From Rhizobium sp. 2MFCol3.1 (GTDB lineage: Bacteria > Pseudomonadota > Alphaproteobacteria > Rhizobiales > Rhizobiaceae), in contig NZ_KB898355.1 of assembly GCF_000377565.1 (NCBI RefSeq), positions 310,001 to 374,000 on the forward strand: a DNA stretch of 64,000 nucleotides, written 5' to 3'. Below, piece after piece: positions 39,969 through 49,409 of the stretch. The translations under genes and the position numbers were made by a program. Below the pieces are notes generated by a model, which worked only from the letters and a program-made list of their open reading frames with translations, did no database searches and was not told the origin of the DNA. How positions within the stretch are numbered: the first letter of the stretch is position 1; each line of letters opens with the position of its first letter.

Positions 39969-41375
39969 ATGAGCGAATACGATATCATCATCGAAAACGG
40001 CACCATCGCAACCGCGTCCGACGTTTTCAAGGCGTCTATCGCGATCAAGGACGGCAGGATCGTCCAGATCGGCGAACAGCTGACCGGGGCAAAGCGCGTG
40101 ATCGATGCCGCCGGCAAGTATGTCCTGCCTGGCGGCATCGACAGCCACGTCCATATCTCCCAACCGTCGGGAGATGGGATCGTCATGGCGGATGATTTCG
40201 CGAGCGGTACGCTGTCGGCTGTGTTCGGCGGCAACACGACCGTCATGCCGTTCTGCCTGCAGGAAAAGGGCGTGCCGCTGCGTTCGTCGCTGAACGATTA
40301 CCACAGGCTCGCCGAGGGCGAGTGCTACACGGATGTCAGCTTCCATCTGATCATTTCCGACCCGACGGACGCCGTACTCGGGCAGGAATTGCCGGCCCTG
40401 GTGGCCGATGGCTATGCCTCGCTGAAGGTCTTCATGACCTATGAGGATCTGCGCTTGAGCGATGGCGAGATCCTGAAGACGCTGGACGTGGCGCGCGGCA
40501 CCGGCGCGACCGTCATGGTCCATTGCGAAAACGAGGATGCGATCCGCTTCCTGATCGACAAACACGAGCGCAACGGCGATGTCGCGCCGCGTGCTCATGC
40601 CTCGACACGGCCCGTTGCCGTCGAGCGCGAGGCCACGCACCGGGCGCTGTCGCTGGCCGAGATCGCCGATGTGCCCGTCGTCATCGTCCATGTCTCGAAC
40701 GGCGAGGCGATGGAGGAAATCATGCGCGCCAGGGCACGGGGCATCAAGGTGGTCGGCGAGACCTGCCCGCAATATCTCGTGCTGACTGCCAAGGATCTTG
40801 ACGGCATGGACTGGGAAGGCGCCAAGTTCGTCTGCTCGCCGCCGCCGCGCGACGAGGCGGCGCAGGCCGAATGCTGGCGAGGCATCGAGACCGGCGTGTT
40901 CGAACTCTTCTCGTCCGATCATTGCCCGTTCCGCTACGAAGACGAGCAGGGCAAGCTCAATCCGAAGGGCAAGACCAACTTCCGGCACATCCCCAATGGT
41001 ATTCCCGGCGTTGAAACCCGGCTGCCGATCCTCTTCTCGCAGGGCGTCATGGCTGGGCGCATCGACCTGCCGCGCTTCGTCGCCATCACCGCGACCAATC
41101 ACGCCAAGACCTATGGTCTCTATCCGCAAAAGGGCACGATCGCCATCGGCGCCGACGCCGACATCGCGATCTGGGATCCGGCGCTAAAGCGGACCATCCG
41201 CCATGCCGACCTGCACGACGGCGCCGACTATTCGCCCTACGAGGGAATGGAAATCACCGGTTGGCCCGTCACCACCATCGTGGCCGGAACGGTCATGGTC
41301 GAGGAAGGCGTGCTGGTCGGCGAAAAGGGCCAGGGAACATATCGACCCGCCGCAGCCCGGCCGGTCGGCCTCTAA
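39969..41375 (+). CDS. Dihydropyrimidinase/hydantoinase-family cyclic amidohydrolase
   Basis: This 468-residue amidohydrolase has the binuclear metal site of D-hydantoinases: H60 and H62 (DSHVHIS), carbamylated Lys K153 (YASLKVFMTYEDL), histidines in MVHCEN and VIVHVSNGEA, and Asp in SSDHCPF. It opens a cyclic amide or imide ring at a C-N bond. Pyrimidine breakdown genes are not next to it; the neighbours are an importer, a lyase, an oxidase and a DUF3830 gene. A ring compound other than uracil is therefore likely. It is 9 bases downstream of the ATPase gene. Confidence 0.88.
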   Translation: MSEYDIIIENGTIATASDVFKASIAIKDGRIVQIGEQLTGAKRVIDAAGKYVLPGGIDSHVHISQPSGDGIVMADDFASGTLSAVFGGNTTVMPFCLQEKGVPLRSSLNDYHRLAEGECYTDVSFHLIISDPTDAVLGQELPALVADGYASLKVFMTYEDLRLSDGEILKTLDVARGTGATVMVHCENEDAIRFLIDKHERNGDVAPRAHASTRPVAVEREATHRALSLAEIADVPVVIVHVSNGEAMEEIMRARARGIKVVGETCPQYLVLTAKDLDGMDWEGAKFVCSPPPRDEAAQAECWRGIETGVFELFSSDHCPFRYEDEQGKLNPKGKTNFRHIPNGIPGVETRLPILFSQGVMAGRIDLPRFVAITATNHAKTYGLYPQKGTIAIGADADIAIWDPALKRTIRHADLHDGADYSPYEGMEITGWPVTTIVAGTVMVEEGVLVGEKGQGTYRPAAARPVGL

Positions 41376-41396
41376 TACACGTCAAGGAGACAGATG

Positions 41397-41810
41397 ATGA
41401 AGCTCAAGATTACCGCGGGTCCCTTCGAGTTCGATGCGGTCCTCGAAACCGAAAAGGCGCCGAAGACCAGCGAGGCGTTTTTGAAGCAAATGCCTTATCA
41501 GGGGCAGATCGTTCATGTGCGGTGGTCGGGCGAGGGCGTCTGGATCCCGCTCGGCGATCAGGATTTCGGCGTCGGCTACGAAAACCATACCAGCCATCCG
41601 GCGCCCGGCCACGTCATCCTCTATCCGGGTGGCATCAGCGAAACCGAGATTCTGCTCGCCTATGGCGGCGTCGACTTTTCGTCGAAGATGGGCCAACTCG
41701 CGGGAAATCACTTCATTACGGTGACCTCCAATCTCGACAAACTGCCCGAACTCGGCCGCCTTACGCTTTGGCAGGGCGCTCAAGATATCCGCTTCGAGTT
41801 GGTTGGCTAA
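41397..41810 (+). CDS. DUF3830 (cyclophilin-like) protein
   Basis: This 137-residue cytoplasmic protein matches DUF3830, small proteins with a cyclophilin-like barrel and no assigned reaction (my recognition is from the MKLKITAGPFEFDAVLETEKAP start and the HVILYPGGISETEILLAYG core). Members tend to travel with amidohydrolases, as here. The start codon is one of two adjacent ATGs (41394, 41397); the second has the better spacing from AAGGAG. It is the last gene of the operon, before a strong hairpin. Confidence 0.75.
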   Translation: MKLKITAGPFEFDAVLETEKAPKTSEAFLKQMPYQGQIVHVRWSGEGVWIPLGDQDFGVGYENHTSHPAPGHVILYPGGISETEILLAYGGVDFSSKMGQLAGNHFITVTSNLDKLPELGRLTLWQGAQDIRFELVG

Positions 41811-41823
41811 CAGGTAAATCATC

Positions 41824-41857
41824 CGCCATGCCGGGATGCGAGCATCCTGGCATGGCG
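41824..41857 (+). terminator. Strong hairpin at the end of the importer/oxidase operon
   Basis: CGCCATGCCGGGATGC (41824-41839) pairs with GCATCCTGGCATGGCG (41842-41857), 16 pairs with one G-T, starting 14 bases after the last stop codon. A T-run is lacking, so it may be a processed or Rho-assisted end, or a palindromic repeat unit present elsewhere in the genome. Confidence 0.6.
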
Positions 41858-41903
41858 CTTGCTTCGCAATAGACGAACGCTAATGTCCTTGCGGAGTGCA
41901 GCC

Positions 41904-42044
41904 ATGATCCTTGATTTCGAACTTGCGAAGCGCGCGGCCGGGGAACAGTCGCATCGATCACCGAGGCCGGGCGCCTTTGTCGAAAGCCTCTTGGATTGGG
42001 TGCGGGCCAGAAGACGCCCGAGATCCAACCGGGAAGCCTATTAG
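41904..42044 (+). CDS. Possible small protein (46 residues)
   Basis: An in-frame ATG begins MILDFELAKRAAGEQSHRS and the frame ends RSNREAY, with an Arg-rich C-terminus. No clear ribosome site and no family is recognised. It fills the gap between the hairpin at 41824 and the AraC gene, overlapping that gene's end by 4 bases on the opposite strand. It may well be chance; it is listed so the stretch is not left blank. Confidence 0.2.
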   Translation: MILDFELAKRAAGEQSHRSPRPGAFVESLLDWVRARRRPRSNREAY

Positions 42045-43162
42045 TTCGAACTCAACTCATCAGGATCGAGCGCCTCTCGATGGATCTGGCGCTTGTAGCT
42101 TCTCGGAGACTGCCCGGCCCAGGACTTGAAGGCCCTCGAAAGGCTTGCCTCATCCGCATATCCGACCATCTCGGCGATCGTCGCCATCGATCGACGCGAT
42201 CTGTCCCGCATAAGGGACTGGGCGATGCGAAAACGCTGCTTCTGCAGGATCGTCACGAAACTCGTTTTCTCTTCGGAGAGGCGTCTCTGCAGGCTGCGTG
42301 TCGACATGTTGAGATAGCCGGCGACGGTCGGGAGGTCGCAATTCTCAGTGCCGATCAATTTGGTTACGGCAAGGCTCACGCGATGTGTCAGGTCGCTGCT
42401 CCGCGCCATCTCGGAGCGAACCGTCCTTATGTGGTCACGCAGCAGCTCGATCGCCGTTTCGTCGCTGAGTGGGTTCACGGCGACGAGGTCGCTTTCCTTC
42501 AACACGATCTCGTTGATCGGCTGATTGAAGGAAACCGGCGCGCGGTAAAAGCGCTCGTAGGCGGCCTTCGATGCAGGGGGAGCGCCGTGCTCGAAATTGA
42601 TATGAAGCGCGCTCCAGAATGGTCCGAGGAATTGTCGTATCATGCAGTACAGCGCGGTCATGGTGAACTCTACATCATGCCGGGCCAATTCGGGACTTGC
42701 TTCCACGATGCGGTAGGCGACCTGACTGGTCTTGTGATTTCGGGTCAGCTTGAAAAGCGTGCGTTCCTGAAACGCATCGGCGAACTCGCAAAACAGCTCA
42801 AGCGCCTGGTGCAGGGATCGCGCATAGAAAAACACCATTGTCGACAACGGCCCGCGGCTGTCGTAGCGACGTGCACCCAGCTTGAAACCGAGCAAGGGTT
42901 CCTTCGTTGCTTCAGAGACCCGGTGCGTGAACTGAAGGAAATCCGCGATCGGAACGCGCTCCATAGGGCTTTCGATCGTGTCTTCATAGAGCGACAGATC
43001 CTTGAGAAGCGGTTTGAGGCGCATGTTCTTCGAACGCAGTGCCTCGAGATAGGGGTGGATGATTTGAGCTCGAAGCAAGCCCGGATATTCTGCCGTCATA
43101 ACGTCAAAATCCAACGCCGATGGGAACATATGCCCTGAGTTGTGCCGCATTGATGAGCGCAT
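42041..43162 (-). CDS. AraC-family regulator with arabinose-binding-like N-terminal domain
   Basis: This regulator is 373 residues from the longest start. The N-terminal two thirds resemble the Arabinose_bd domain of OruR/GbdR-like regulators (FGSRTLGEALELFCRFA-type segment seen as ARSLHQALELFCEFADAF). The C-terminal AraC domain has two helix-turn-helix units (PTVAGYLNMSTRSLQRRLSEE and MATIAEMVGYADEASLSRAF). In-frame ATGs at 43150 and 43129 are alternatives; none has a good ribosome site. It is divergent from the PotABCD-like importer and probably controls it. Confidence 0.87.
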   Translation of the reverse strand: MRSSMRHNSGHMFPSALDFDVMTAEYPGLLRAQIIHPYLEALRSKNMRLKPLLKDLSLYEDTIESPMERVPIADFLQFTHRVSEATKEPLLGFKLGARRYDSRGPLSTMVFFYARSLHQALELFCEFADAFQERTLFKLTRNHKTSQVAYRIVEASPELARHDVEFTMTALYCMIRQFLGPFWSALHINFEHGAPPASKAAYERFYRAPVSFNQPINEIVLKESDLVAVNPLSDETAIELLRDHIRTVRSEMARSSDLTHRVSLAVTKLIGTENCDLPTVAGYLNMSTRSLQRRLSEEKTSFVTILQKQRFRIAQSLMRDRSRRSMATIAEMVGYADEASLSRAFKSWAGQSPRSYKRQIHREALDPDELSSN

Positions 43163-43479
43163 GGGGCGTGTGGCTAAAAAATGAGCTTATGCCGCTTGAG
43201 GGAGGCTGTCAATCGCTGCAACACCGCCAAATAACGCCAGGATCAAGACCAGGCATGTCCAGAATTCAGATTGGCTCCGCACTTGATTTGGCACGCTTCG
43301 CAGGAATTTTGGCGCGAAATGCAAACTTATGCGATCGTGGACTGGTAGAAATGTCTTGCCGGTATTTATCGGCCAATCGTCGGTCAAAATCGGCGGCATA
43401 AAACAGTATGGGTAGCGAAATACAGCCAGGGAGATTGCACGGGGAGCCGCCTCCCGGTGCGTATCGTCCAGGAGTAGAT
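43163..43479. promoter_or_regulatory. 317-base divergent promoter region with TTGGC repeats
   Basis: No gene is seen. TTGGC occurs in the same direction at 43271, 43288 and 43309; the last two extend to TTGGCACGC and TTGGCGCGA and are 21 bases apart, two helix turns, as in AraC-type direct-repeat operators. The ribosome site AGGAG for the importer ATPase is at 43470. I could not place -35/-10 boxes. Confidence 0.45.
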
Positions 43480-44592
43480 ATGCAACATTTCGCAACCGGG
43501 AATCTCGGCAGCGCCGGCAAATACCTCGTCAGTTTTCGTGGCGTCAGGAAGTCTTACGACAACCGGACAATGATCGTCAAAGACCTCAATCTCGATGTCT
43601 TCGACGGCGAGTTCCTTACGTTTCTCGGTCCTTCCGGCTCCGGAAAGTCGACCACGCTGATGATGCTCGCGGGGTTCGAGCAGCAATCCGCCGGCTCGAT
43701 CGAGGTCGCCGGCCGGCGCATCGACAGCTTGCCGGCCTATAAGCGCGACATCGGCATGGTCTTCCAAAATTATGCGCTATTCCCGCATCTGACGGTCGCG
43801 GAGAACATAGCCTATCCCCTCAAGGTTCGCCGCGTCGACCGGGTGGAGCGTGACCGGTTGGTGCGGTCCGCGCTCGACATGGTGCAGATGTCCCAGTTCG
43901 CGGATCGAAAGCCGGGTAGCCTCTCCGGCGGTCAGCAGCAACGCATCGCCCTTGCCCGCGCGCTCGTGTTCGGCCCGAAGCTGGTGCTGATGGATGAGCC
44001 GCTCGGCGCTCTCGACAAGCAGCTTCGCGAGCACATGCAGTATGAAATCAAGCGAATCCACGACCGGGTCGGCTGTACGACGATCTATGTCACTCACGAC
44101 CAGAGCGAAGCCATGGTCATGTCCGACCGGATCGCGGTCTTTGCAAACGGACGGGTGGAGCAACTGGCTTCGCCTGCAGAGATCTATCGAAATCCAGCCA
44201 CCGATTTCGTGGCGTCGTTCATCGGCGAGAACAATATTTTCCAGGCGACCGTGGTTAAGGCGGACGACGGTGTCGCCACGGTCGATATCGGCGAAAACAG
44301 ACATATCAGGGTTCCGGCGGCCCCCGTGACCGATGTCGGAAGCCGAATCAAGGTTTCGGTTCGTCCCGAAGACGTGTCACTCGCACCGCTGGACGGTGCC
44401 GATCAACAGCAAAACGCAATCCAGGCGACCGTGAAGGAAGCCTTCTTCCTCGGCGACCACGCCCGCATATCGTTGGCCATCGGCGAGGATCTGGAGCTGC
44501 TGCTCAAGATGCCGGCTGCCGCTAACATCGCCCTCGGCGACAAGGTCAAGGCTGTCTGGGATATCGCATCGACGAGGGCGTTCCAGTCATGA
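43480..44592 (+). CDS. ABC importer ATPase, spermidine/putrescine (PotA) type
   Basis: This 370-residue ATPase has Walker [11 protein letters not shown] (about residues 51-60), signature LSGGQQQR (about 147), Walker B VLMDEPLGALDKQ and a C-terminal TOBE regulatory domain (about 290-365). The ATG at 43480 follows AGGAG at 5 bases; the longer frame upstream is not family-like. It overlaps the first permease gene by 4 bases. The solute is probably a polyamine or another amine, given the aminotransferase downstream. Confidence 0.92.
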   Translation: MQHFATGNLGSAGKYLVSFRGVRKSYDNRTMIVKDLNLDVFDGEFLTFLGPSGSGKSTTLMMLAGFEQQSAGSIEVAGRRIDSLPAYKRDIGMVFQNYALFPHLTVAENIAYPLKVRRVDRVERDRLVRSALDMVQMSQFADRKPGSLSGGQQQRIALARALVFGPKLVLMDEPLGALDKQLREHMQYEIKRIHDRVGCTTIYVTHDQSEAMVMSDRIAVFANGRVEQLASPAEIYRNPATDFVASFIGENNIFQATVVKADDGVATVDIGENRHIRVPAAPVTDVGSRIKVSVRPEDVSLAPLDGADQQQNAIQATVKEAFFLGDHARISLAIGEDLELLLKMPAAANIALGDKVKAVWDIASTRAFQS

Positions 44593-45833
44593 CCGACGTC
44601 GTTCACGATATGGCCGTTGCCAGGATCGAGCGGCCCGCCTTTTCGGTTTCGGCCTACAAGCCCGTTCTGCTGGCGACGCCCGCCTTCCTGTTCGTCCTGA
44701 TCCTGTTCGTTGTTCCGATCATGGGTTTTCTATACAAGTCGATCGACAACTCCGAGATCAACACCGTACTTCCCCGCACGACGCAGTTTCTGAGCCATCA
44801 GTGGCAGCCATCAGAGGACTTGCCCAACGAGATCTACGGTCTGCTGGTCGATGAATTGTCGGCTGCCGAGGATGTGCAGGTCAGCGCGCTGGCACGTCGC
44901 CTGAACTACGAGTTGCCGGAATTTCGACGGCTGATCATGCGCACGCGCACCGCGATGGCGTCAATGTCCAAGGAGGATGCGAAGGCAGGGTTGCTGGCCG
45001 CCGTCCCGCAGTGGCAAGACAAGCGATATTGGCAGATCCTGCGGAACTCTTCGGGCCGGTTCACCAGTTTTTACTATCTTACGGCGCTGGACTTGAAGAA
45101 GGACGCCGACGGGTCGATCACCAACATGCCCGCGGAGCAGCGCCAGTTCCGGCAGGTCATCACCCGCACCTTCACCCAGAGCGTCTTCATCACCCTGATC
45201 TGCCTGCTGATCGCCTATCCGGTCGCCAACGCACTGGCGAAGGCGACGCCGCGCCGTGCATCGCTGATGATGTTCTGCATCCTGTTGCCGTTCTGGACTT
45301 CGCTGCTGGTGAGGACATCGGCCTGGATCCTGTTGTTGCAGCGGCAGGGATTGCTGAACAACGTCCTGAGTTCGCTCGGCCTGATCGATGCGCCGCTACC
45401 GATGATCTTCAATGCGCTCGGTGTCTACATCACCATGGTCCATGTGATGCTGCCCTTCGCGATCCTTCCGCTTTACGCCGCCATGCGGCGGATATCGCCG
45501 ATGTATCTGCGCGCCGCAACGTCGCTCGGAGCAAATCCGGTCCGCGCATTCTTCGAAATCTACGTGCCGCAGACCTATCCCGCCATCGCAGCGAGCGGAA
45601 CCATGGTTCTGGTCCTTGTGCTTGGATACTACGTCACGCCGAGCCTCGTGGGCGGGCCGGCCGATCAGATGATCGGGACATCGATTGCCTATTTCACGAA
45701 CGTAACGCTCAACTGGGGCCTTGCCGCCGCGCTCAGCGTGATCTTGCTGGTCATGACCTTTCTGCTTTTCGCCATACTGGCGCTTGCGTTCGGCAAGGCC
45801 AGGTCGCCGGCATCCACATCCCCATCACGTTGA
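44589..45833 (+). CDS. ABC importer permease, PotB type, with large insertion
   Basis: This inner-membrane permease has 414 residues, against about 280-300 for typical PotB. The first membrane helix (TPAFLFVLILFVVPIMGFLY, about residues 30-50) is followed by about 130 extra hydrophilic residues before the second helix near residue 205. That places an extra domain on the periplasmic side. The rest is standard, with an EAA-like loop (RRISPMYLRAATSLGANPVRAFFE, about 298-321). The overlapping start couples it to the ATPase gene. Confidence 0.9.
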   Translation: MTDVVHDMAVARIERPAFSVSAYKPVLLATPAFLFVLILFVVPIMGFLYKSIDNSEINTVLPRTTQFLSHQWQPSEDLPNEIYGLLVDELSAAEDVQVSALARRLNYELPEFRRLIMRTRTAMASMSKEDAKAGLLAAVPQWQDKRYWQILRNSSGRFTSFYYLTALDLKKDADGSITNMPAEQRQFRQVITRTFTQSVFITLICLLIAYPVANALAKATPRRASLMMFCILLPFWTSLLVRTSAWILLLQRQGLLNNVLSSLGLIDAPLPMIFNALGVYITMVHVMLPFAILPLYAAMRRISPMYLRAATSLGANPVRAFFEIYVPQTYPAIAASGTMVLVLVLGYYVTPSLVGGPADQMIGTSIAYFTNVTLNWGLAAALSVILLVMTFLLFAILALAFGKARSPASTSPSR

Positions 45834-45844
45834 ATCGGGCACCC

Positions 45845-46636
45845 ATGGACACTTTCTATAAATCGCTTCCCCACATTCAGCGGGCATTCGTGATCCTGGT
45901 CATCGTGTATCTGATGTTGCCGCTTTTGATCATCATGCCCTTGTCCGTCAGCAGCGGTTCGATGCTGACCTACCCGCTGCCGGGTCTTTCGCTGCGTTGG
46001 TACGAAAGCCTCCTGTCCAATCCGGATTGGCTCGAGGCGGCGAAGAACTCACTGACGATCGCGCTTTACGCGACCGCTCTGTCGACAATTCTCGGGACGA
46101 TGGCAGCGCTGGCCTTGAGCGAGTGGACGTCGCCGGTCAAGCTGGTGTTCGTGGCCTGCATTGCATCGCCTCTGGCGATACCGACGGTCGTCGCGGCAGT
46201 GGGTATCCTGTTCTTCTATTCGAAGATCGGCTTGGCGCAGTCGGAGCTCGGGATTGTCGTCGCCCATACAGCGATCGCGCTGCCGGTTGTCGTTATACCT
46301 GTTGTCAGCGCGCTCAAGAGTTATGATCGCAGCCTGACGAGGGCGGCGGCAAGCTTGGGTGCTTCTCCGCTTTACGCCTTCTCCTCGGTCGTTTTGCCGT
46401 TGATCGCGCCCGGCGTTATCTCCGGTGCACTCTTCGCATTCTCGACATCGTTTGACGAACTGATCATCGCGGTCTTTCTCGCGTCCCCCGATCAGAAGAC
46501 CATTCCGCGCATGTTGTTCGACAATATCCAGTTCAAGATCGATCCGTCGATCGCGGCGGTCGCAACGGTCCTCGTCTGCGTGTCGGCATTCCTTCTGCTC
46601 GTTGTAGAGGCCCTTCGCGCGCGCCGATCACAATAG
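45845..46636 (+). CDS. ABC importer permease, PotC type
   Basis: This 263-residue inner-membrane partner of the PotB-like protein has about six hydrophobic segments and the EAA loop (LKSYDRSLTRAAASLGASPLYAF, about 159-181). The ATG at 45845 is 11 bases after the preceding stop; no strong ribosome site is visible, suggesting reinitiation. Large open frames extending further upstream overlap the PotB-like gene and are not coding. Confidence 0.9.
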   Translation: MDTFYKSLPHIQRAFVILVIVYLMLPLLIIMPLSVSSGSMLTYPLPGLSLRWYESLLSNPDWLEAAKNSLTIALYATALSTILGTMAALALSEWTSPVKLVFVACIASPLAIPTVVAAVGILFFYSKIGLAQSELGIVVAHTAIALPVVVIPVVSALKSYDRSLTRAAASLGASPLYAFSSVVLPLIAPGVISGALFAFSTSFDELIIAVFLASPDQKTIPRMLFDNIQFKIDPSIAAVATVLVCVSAFLLLVVEALRARRSQ

Positions 46637-46681
46637 GCATTTTTGAAAAGACAGTCGTATAGCCAAAAGGAGAGACAAATA

Positions 46682-47722
46682 ATGAGAATGTGCCTCGGTG
46701 TGGCGCTGGCAGCCGTCAGCCTTTTCGCCACAAATCTTCATGCACGGGACCTGACTGTCGTGACCTTCGGCGGTGCATCGGGACAGGCCGTCGAAGACGT
46801 CTATGTCAAACCGTTCTCCGCGAAGGAGGGAACCGCTTACCATATGGACGCCTGGACCGGCGAGATGGCGCGGGTTCGCGCGCAGATCGATTCCGGCACG
46901 GTCACATGGGACGTGCTGACCGCCCAGGCCACCGACTTCATGACGGGATGCGAGGAGGGGCTGTTCGAGAAGATCGATTGGTCGCGGTTCTCCAACGTGG
47001 CAGATCTGGCGCCGGATTCGATGACCGAATGCGGCTTGCTCGGCTTGGCCAATGCCGTCGTCCTTTCCTATGACGGCGCGCGGCTCAACGACGGCCCGAA
47101 AAGCTGGGCCGATTTCTGGGACACGACGAAGTACCCCGGCAAGCGAGGGCTCAGATACTCGGCCTATGAGACTTTGGAAGTGGCGCTGCTCGCCGATGGC
47201 GTGCCTTCGCAGGATGTCTACAAGGTTCTGTCGACGGAAGCGGGCGTCAAGCGTGCTTTCGATAAGCTCGAGGTGTTGAAACCGGATATCATCTGGTGGC
47301 GGAGCGGCAACGAGGCCATCCAGCGTCTTGCCTCCGGTGAGGTCGCGATGACCTCGGTCTGGAACGCCCGTCCGGCCCTGGTCAACAAGACCGACAAGCG
47401 TGATCTGCGTGTCGTCTGGCAGGCTGGAGGGGTTTTCGAGAACGACGGATACGGCATTGTGAAAGGCACACAGAATCTCGATGCCGCCTACAAGCTTCTC
47501 CATTACATGGCGATGCCGGAACCGGAAGCCGAATTCTACAAGATCATGCCCTACGGAGGACCGAACGTGAAATCCTATGACCTGGTCGACAAGTCCTTGC
47601 TTGCCGATCTCGCCAGCGCGCCGGAAAACAAGAAATACCTGACACCCGTCGACAACGAGTTCTGGATGAACAACATGGAAGCGCTCACCGCGCGCTTCAC
47701 AGCCTGGGCCGGTACCAACTGA
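46682..47722 (+). CDS. ABC importer substrate-binding protein, PotD type
   Basis: This 346-residue periplasmic protein has a short Sec signal (MRMCLGVALAAVSLFATNLHA) and a family 1/PotD-like binding domain (LTVVTFGGASGQAVEDVYVKPF start; SWADFWDTTKYPGKRGLR; WWRSGNEAIQRLASGEVAM). The ATG at 46682 has AAGGAG about 9 bases upstream. The ligand is presumably an amine, polyamine or opine-like compound; the aminotransferase gene downstream would deaminate it or a derived omega-amino acid. Confidence 0.9.
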   Translation: MRMCLGVALAAVSLFATNLHARDLTVVTFGGASGQAVEDVYVKPFSAKEGTAYHMDAWTGEMARVRAQIDSGTVTWDVLTAQATDFMTGCEEGLFEKIDWSRFSNVADLAPDSMTECGLLGLANAVVLSYDGARLNDGPKSWADFWDTTKYPGKRGLRYSAYETLEVALLADGVPSQDVYKVLSTEAGVKRAFDKLEVLKPDIIWWRSGNEAIQRLASGEVAMTSVWNARPALVNKTDKRDLRVVWQAGGVFENDGYGIVKGTQNLDAAYKLLHYMAMPEPEAEFYKIMPYGGPNVKSYDLVDKSLLADLASAPENKKYLTPVDNEFWMNNMEALTARFTAWAGTN

Positions 47723-48030
47723 TGCGCGTCGGGACGTTCTGAACGTCCGATAATTTCTTCCAAATCTTGTAATCGCGCCAGGGCTTTAGCGAGCTCTGGC
47801 GCTTTGCGTTTCCGCGCTCTTCGCGAGCGCGGAAGAGGCCGGCCATATGCATCGCACTTGGCGCATAAAGCAAAGTTATTGGCATCAGGTGCCAAATGCG
47901 CTGCCCTCGGACGTGATTTTCTTTCGACAACAGCGGGGTTGAAGCGCCCGTTTCGACCATCCGCCGCGAGCGGACAGACCGGTTCGCGAGAGCCGTCCAA
48001 GATCCCGAAACATCATCTGGAGAGTGCACA
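47723..48030 (+). terminator. 308-base gap with two hairpins between binding protein and aminotransferase
   Basis: No gene is seen. GCGCCAG (47775-47781) pairs with CTGGCGC (47796-47802). Then TTCCGCGCTC (47810-47819) pairs perfectly with GAGCGCGGAA (47825-47834) around a 5-base loop. The tandem hairpins probably end most importer transcripts. The remaining 195 bases should hold the aminotransferase promoter; a GGAGAG site precedes 48031. Confidence 0.55.
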
Positions 48031-49404
48031 ATGGACAATTATTCCCCCAATTCCTCAGCCAAGCGCGGCATCGACAATGTCCTGTTTCCTCATTTCACCT
48101 CGCGCGATCCGCAGGATCTGGTGATGATCACCAAAGGCGAGGGAATCCGTGTCTGGGACGATACCGGCAGGTCCTATATCGAAGGCGTTGCCGGCCTCTG
48201 GTGCTCGACGCTCGGCTTCAGCAATGAGCGTCTGGCGAAAGCGGCCTATGACCAGATGCTGCGCCTCAACTTCTATCCGATGTCCGCCGGCAAGACCCAT
48301 GAACTGGTGGTCGACCTCGCGGAGAAACTGAAGGAGCACACGTTCGACAATATCGACAAGGTGTTCTTCGCGAATTCGGGTTCGGAGGCGAACGATACCG
48401 CCATCAAGATCGCCTGGTACTACAATAATGGTCGGGGCAAGCCCGAGAAGAAGAAGATCCTCTCCAGAAAGACCGCTTACCACGGAATAACCGTGGCCAC
48501 GCTTTCGGCGACCGGTTTTCAGTATCATCACAACGGCTTCGATGCGCCGCTCGCACCATTCCACCATCTGTCCGCGCCCCATCATTTCCGCAATGGCCTG
48601 CCGGGCGAGGACGCCGATGCGTTCGCGACACGCTGCGCCCGGGAATTGGAGGACCTGATCCTTGCTGAGGGCCCGGAAACGATCGCCGCCATGTTCATGG
48701 AGCCGATCATGGGCGGCGGAGGCATCATCGTGCCGCCTGAAAGCTATGGCCCGAAGATGCAGGAGGTGCTCAATCGCTACGATATCCTGCTGATCGCGGA
48801 CGAGGTCGTGTGCGGTTTTGGACGGACGGGACATTACTGGGGTCACCAGACAATTGGTGTGGTTCCCGACATCATTACGACCGCCAAGGGGCTGTCGGCC
48901 GGCGCGCTGCCGATCAGTGCGATCATGATCAGCAAGAAGGTCGCTGATGTCGTGTTGGCGCAGGCCGAAAAGGCGGGAGGCTTCAGCCACAACTTCACCT
49001 ACTCGGGTCATCCGGTGTCGGCAGCGGTCGCTCTTGAAGCCCTCAAAATCTACGACGAGATGGATATCGTCCCACATGTGCGCAGCAGAGGCAGCTACCT
49101 TCGCAAACGGCTGTTCGAGGCGCTTAGCGAACACCCGAATGTCGGCAATATCCGCTGCGTCGGATTGCTCGCCGCTGTCGAATTCGTCGCGGATAAGGGC
49201 GCCAAAACATTCTATCCCGCCTCCGCCAAGTTCGGCCCCAAGCTTCAGGACGCCTGCTTCGCCAATGGACTGATCCTGAGATCGCTCGGCAATGATGTGA
49301 TCTCGCTCAGCCCCCCCGTCATCGTTTCGGAGGCCGATATCGACGAGATGGTCGCCATTCTGAAGACGTCGGTCGACGAGGTTGTGCAGCAATTGAGCGC
49401 CTGA
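48031..49404 (+). CDS. Class III aminotransferase (omega-amino acid:pyruvate type)
   Basis: This 457-residue PLP enzyme moves a terminal amino group, usually to pyruvate. The phosphate loop is [12 protein letters not shown] (about residues 112-123), the cofactor Asp is D257 in [15 protein letters not shown], and the PLP lysine is K286 in [12 protein letters not shown]. Family members act on putrescine, beta-alanine, taurine and similar omega-amines. Together with the PotABCD-like importer and AraC regulator it probably forms an amine-use module. Confidence 0.9.
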   Translation: MDNYSPNSSAKRGIDNVLFPHFTSRDPQDLVMITKGEGIRVWDDTGRSYIEGVAGLWCSTLGFSNERLAKAAYDQMLRLNFYPMSAGKTHELVVDLAEKLKEHTFDNIDKVFFANSGSEANDTAIKIAWYYNNGRGKPEKKKILSRKTAYHGITVATLSATGFQYHHNGFDAPLAPFHHLSAPHHFRNGLPGEDADAFATRCARELEDLILAEGPETIAAMFMEPIMGGGGIIVPPESYGPKMQEVLNRYDILLIADEVVCGFGRTGHYWGHQTIGVVPDIITTAKGLSAGALPISAIMISKKVADVVLAQAEKAGGFSHNFTYSGHPVSAAVALEALKIYDEMDIVPHVRSRGSYLRKRLFEALSEHPNVGNIRCVGLLAAVEFVADKGAKTFYPASAKFGPKLQDACFANGLILRSLGNDVISLSPPVIVSEADIDEMVAILKTSVDEVVQQLSA

Positions 49405-49409
49405 TCACG

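Noticed and set aside
42041..42044. Functional coupling of the 46-residue frame at 41904 with the AraC gene
   Set aside because: The 4-base overlap is convergent, not same-strand, so it cannot couple translation.
41996..43138. 380-codon open frame on the plus strand
   Set aside because: Antisense to the AraC-type gene, which has clear helix-turn-helix motifs.
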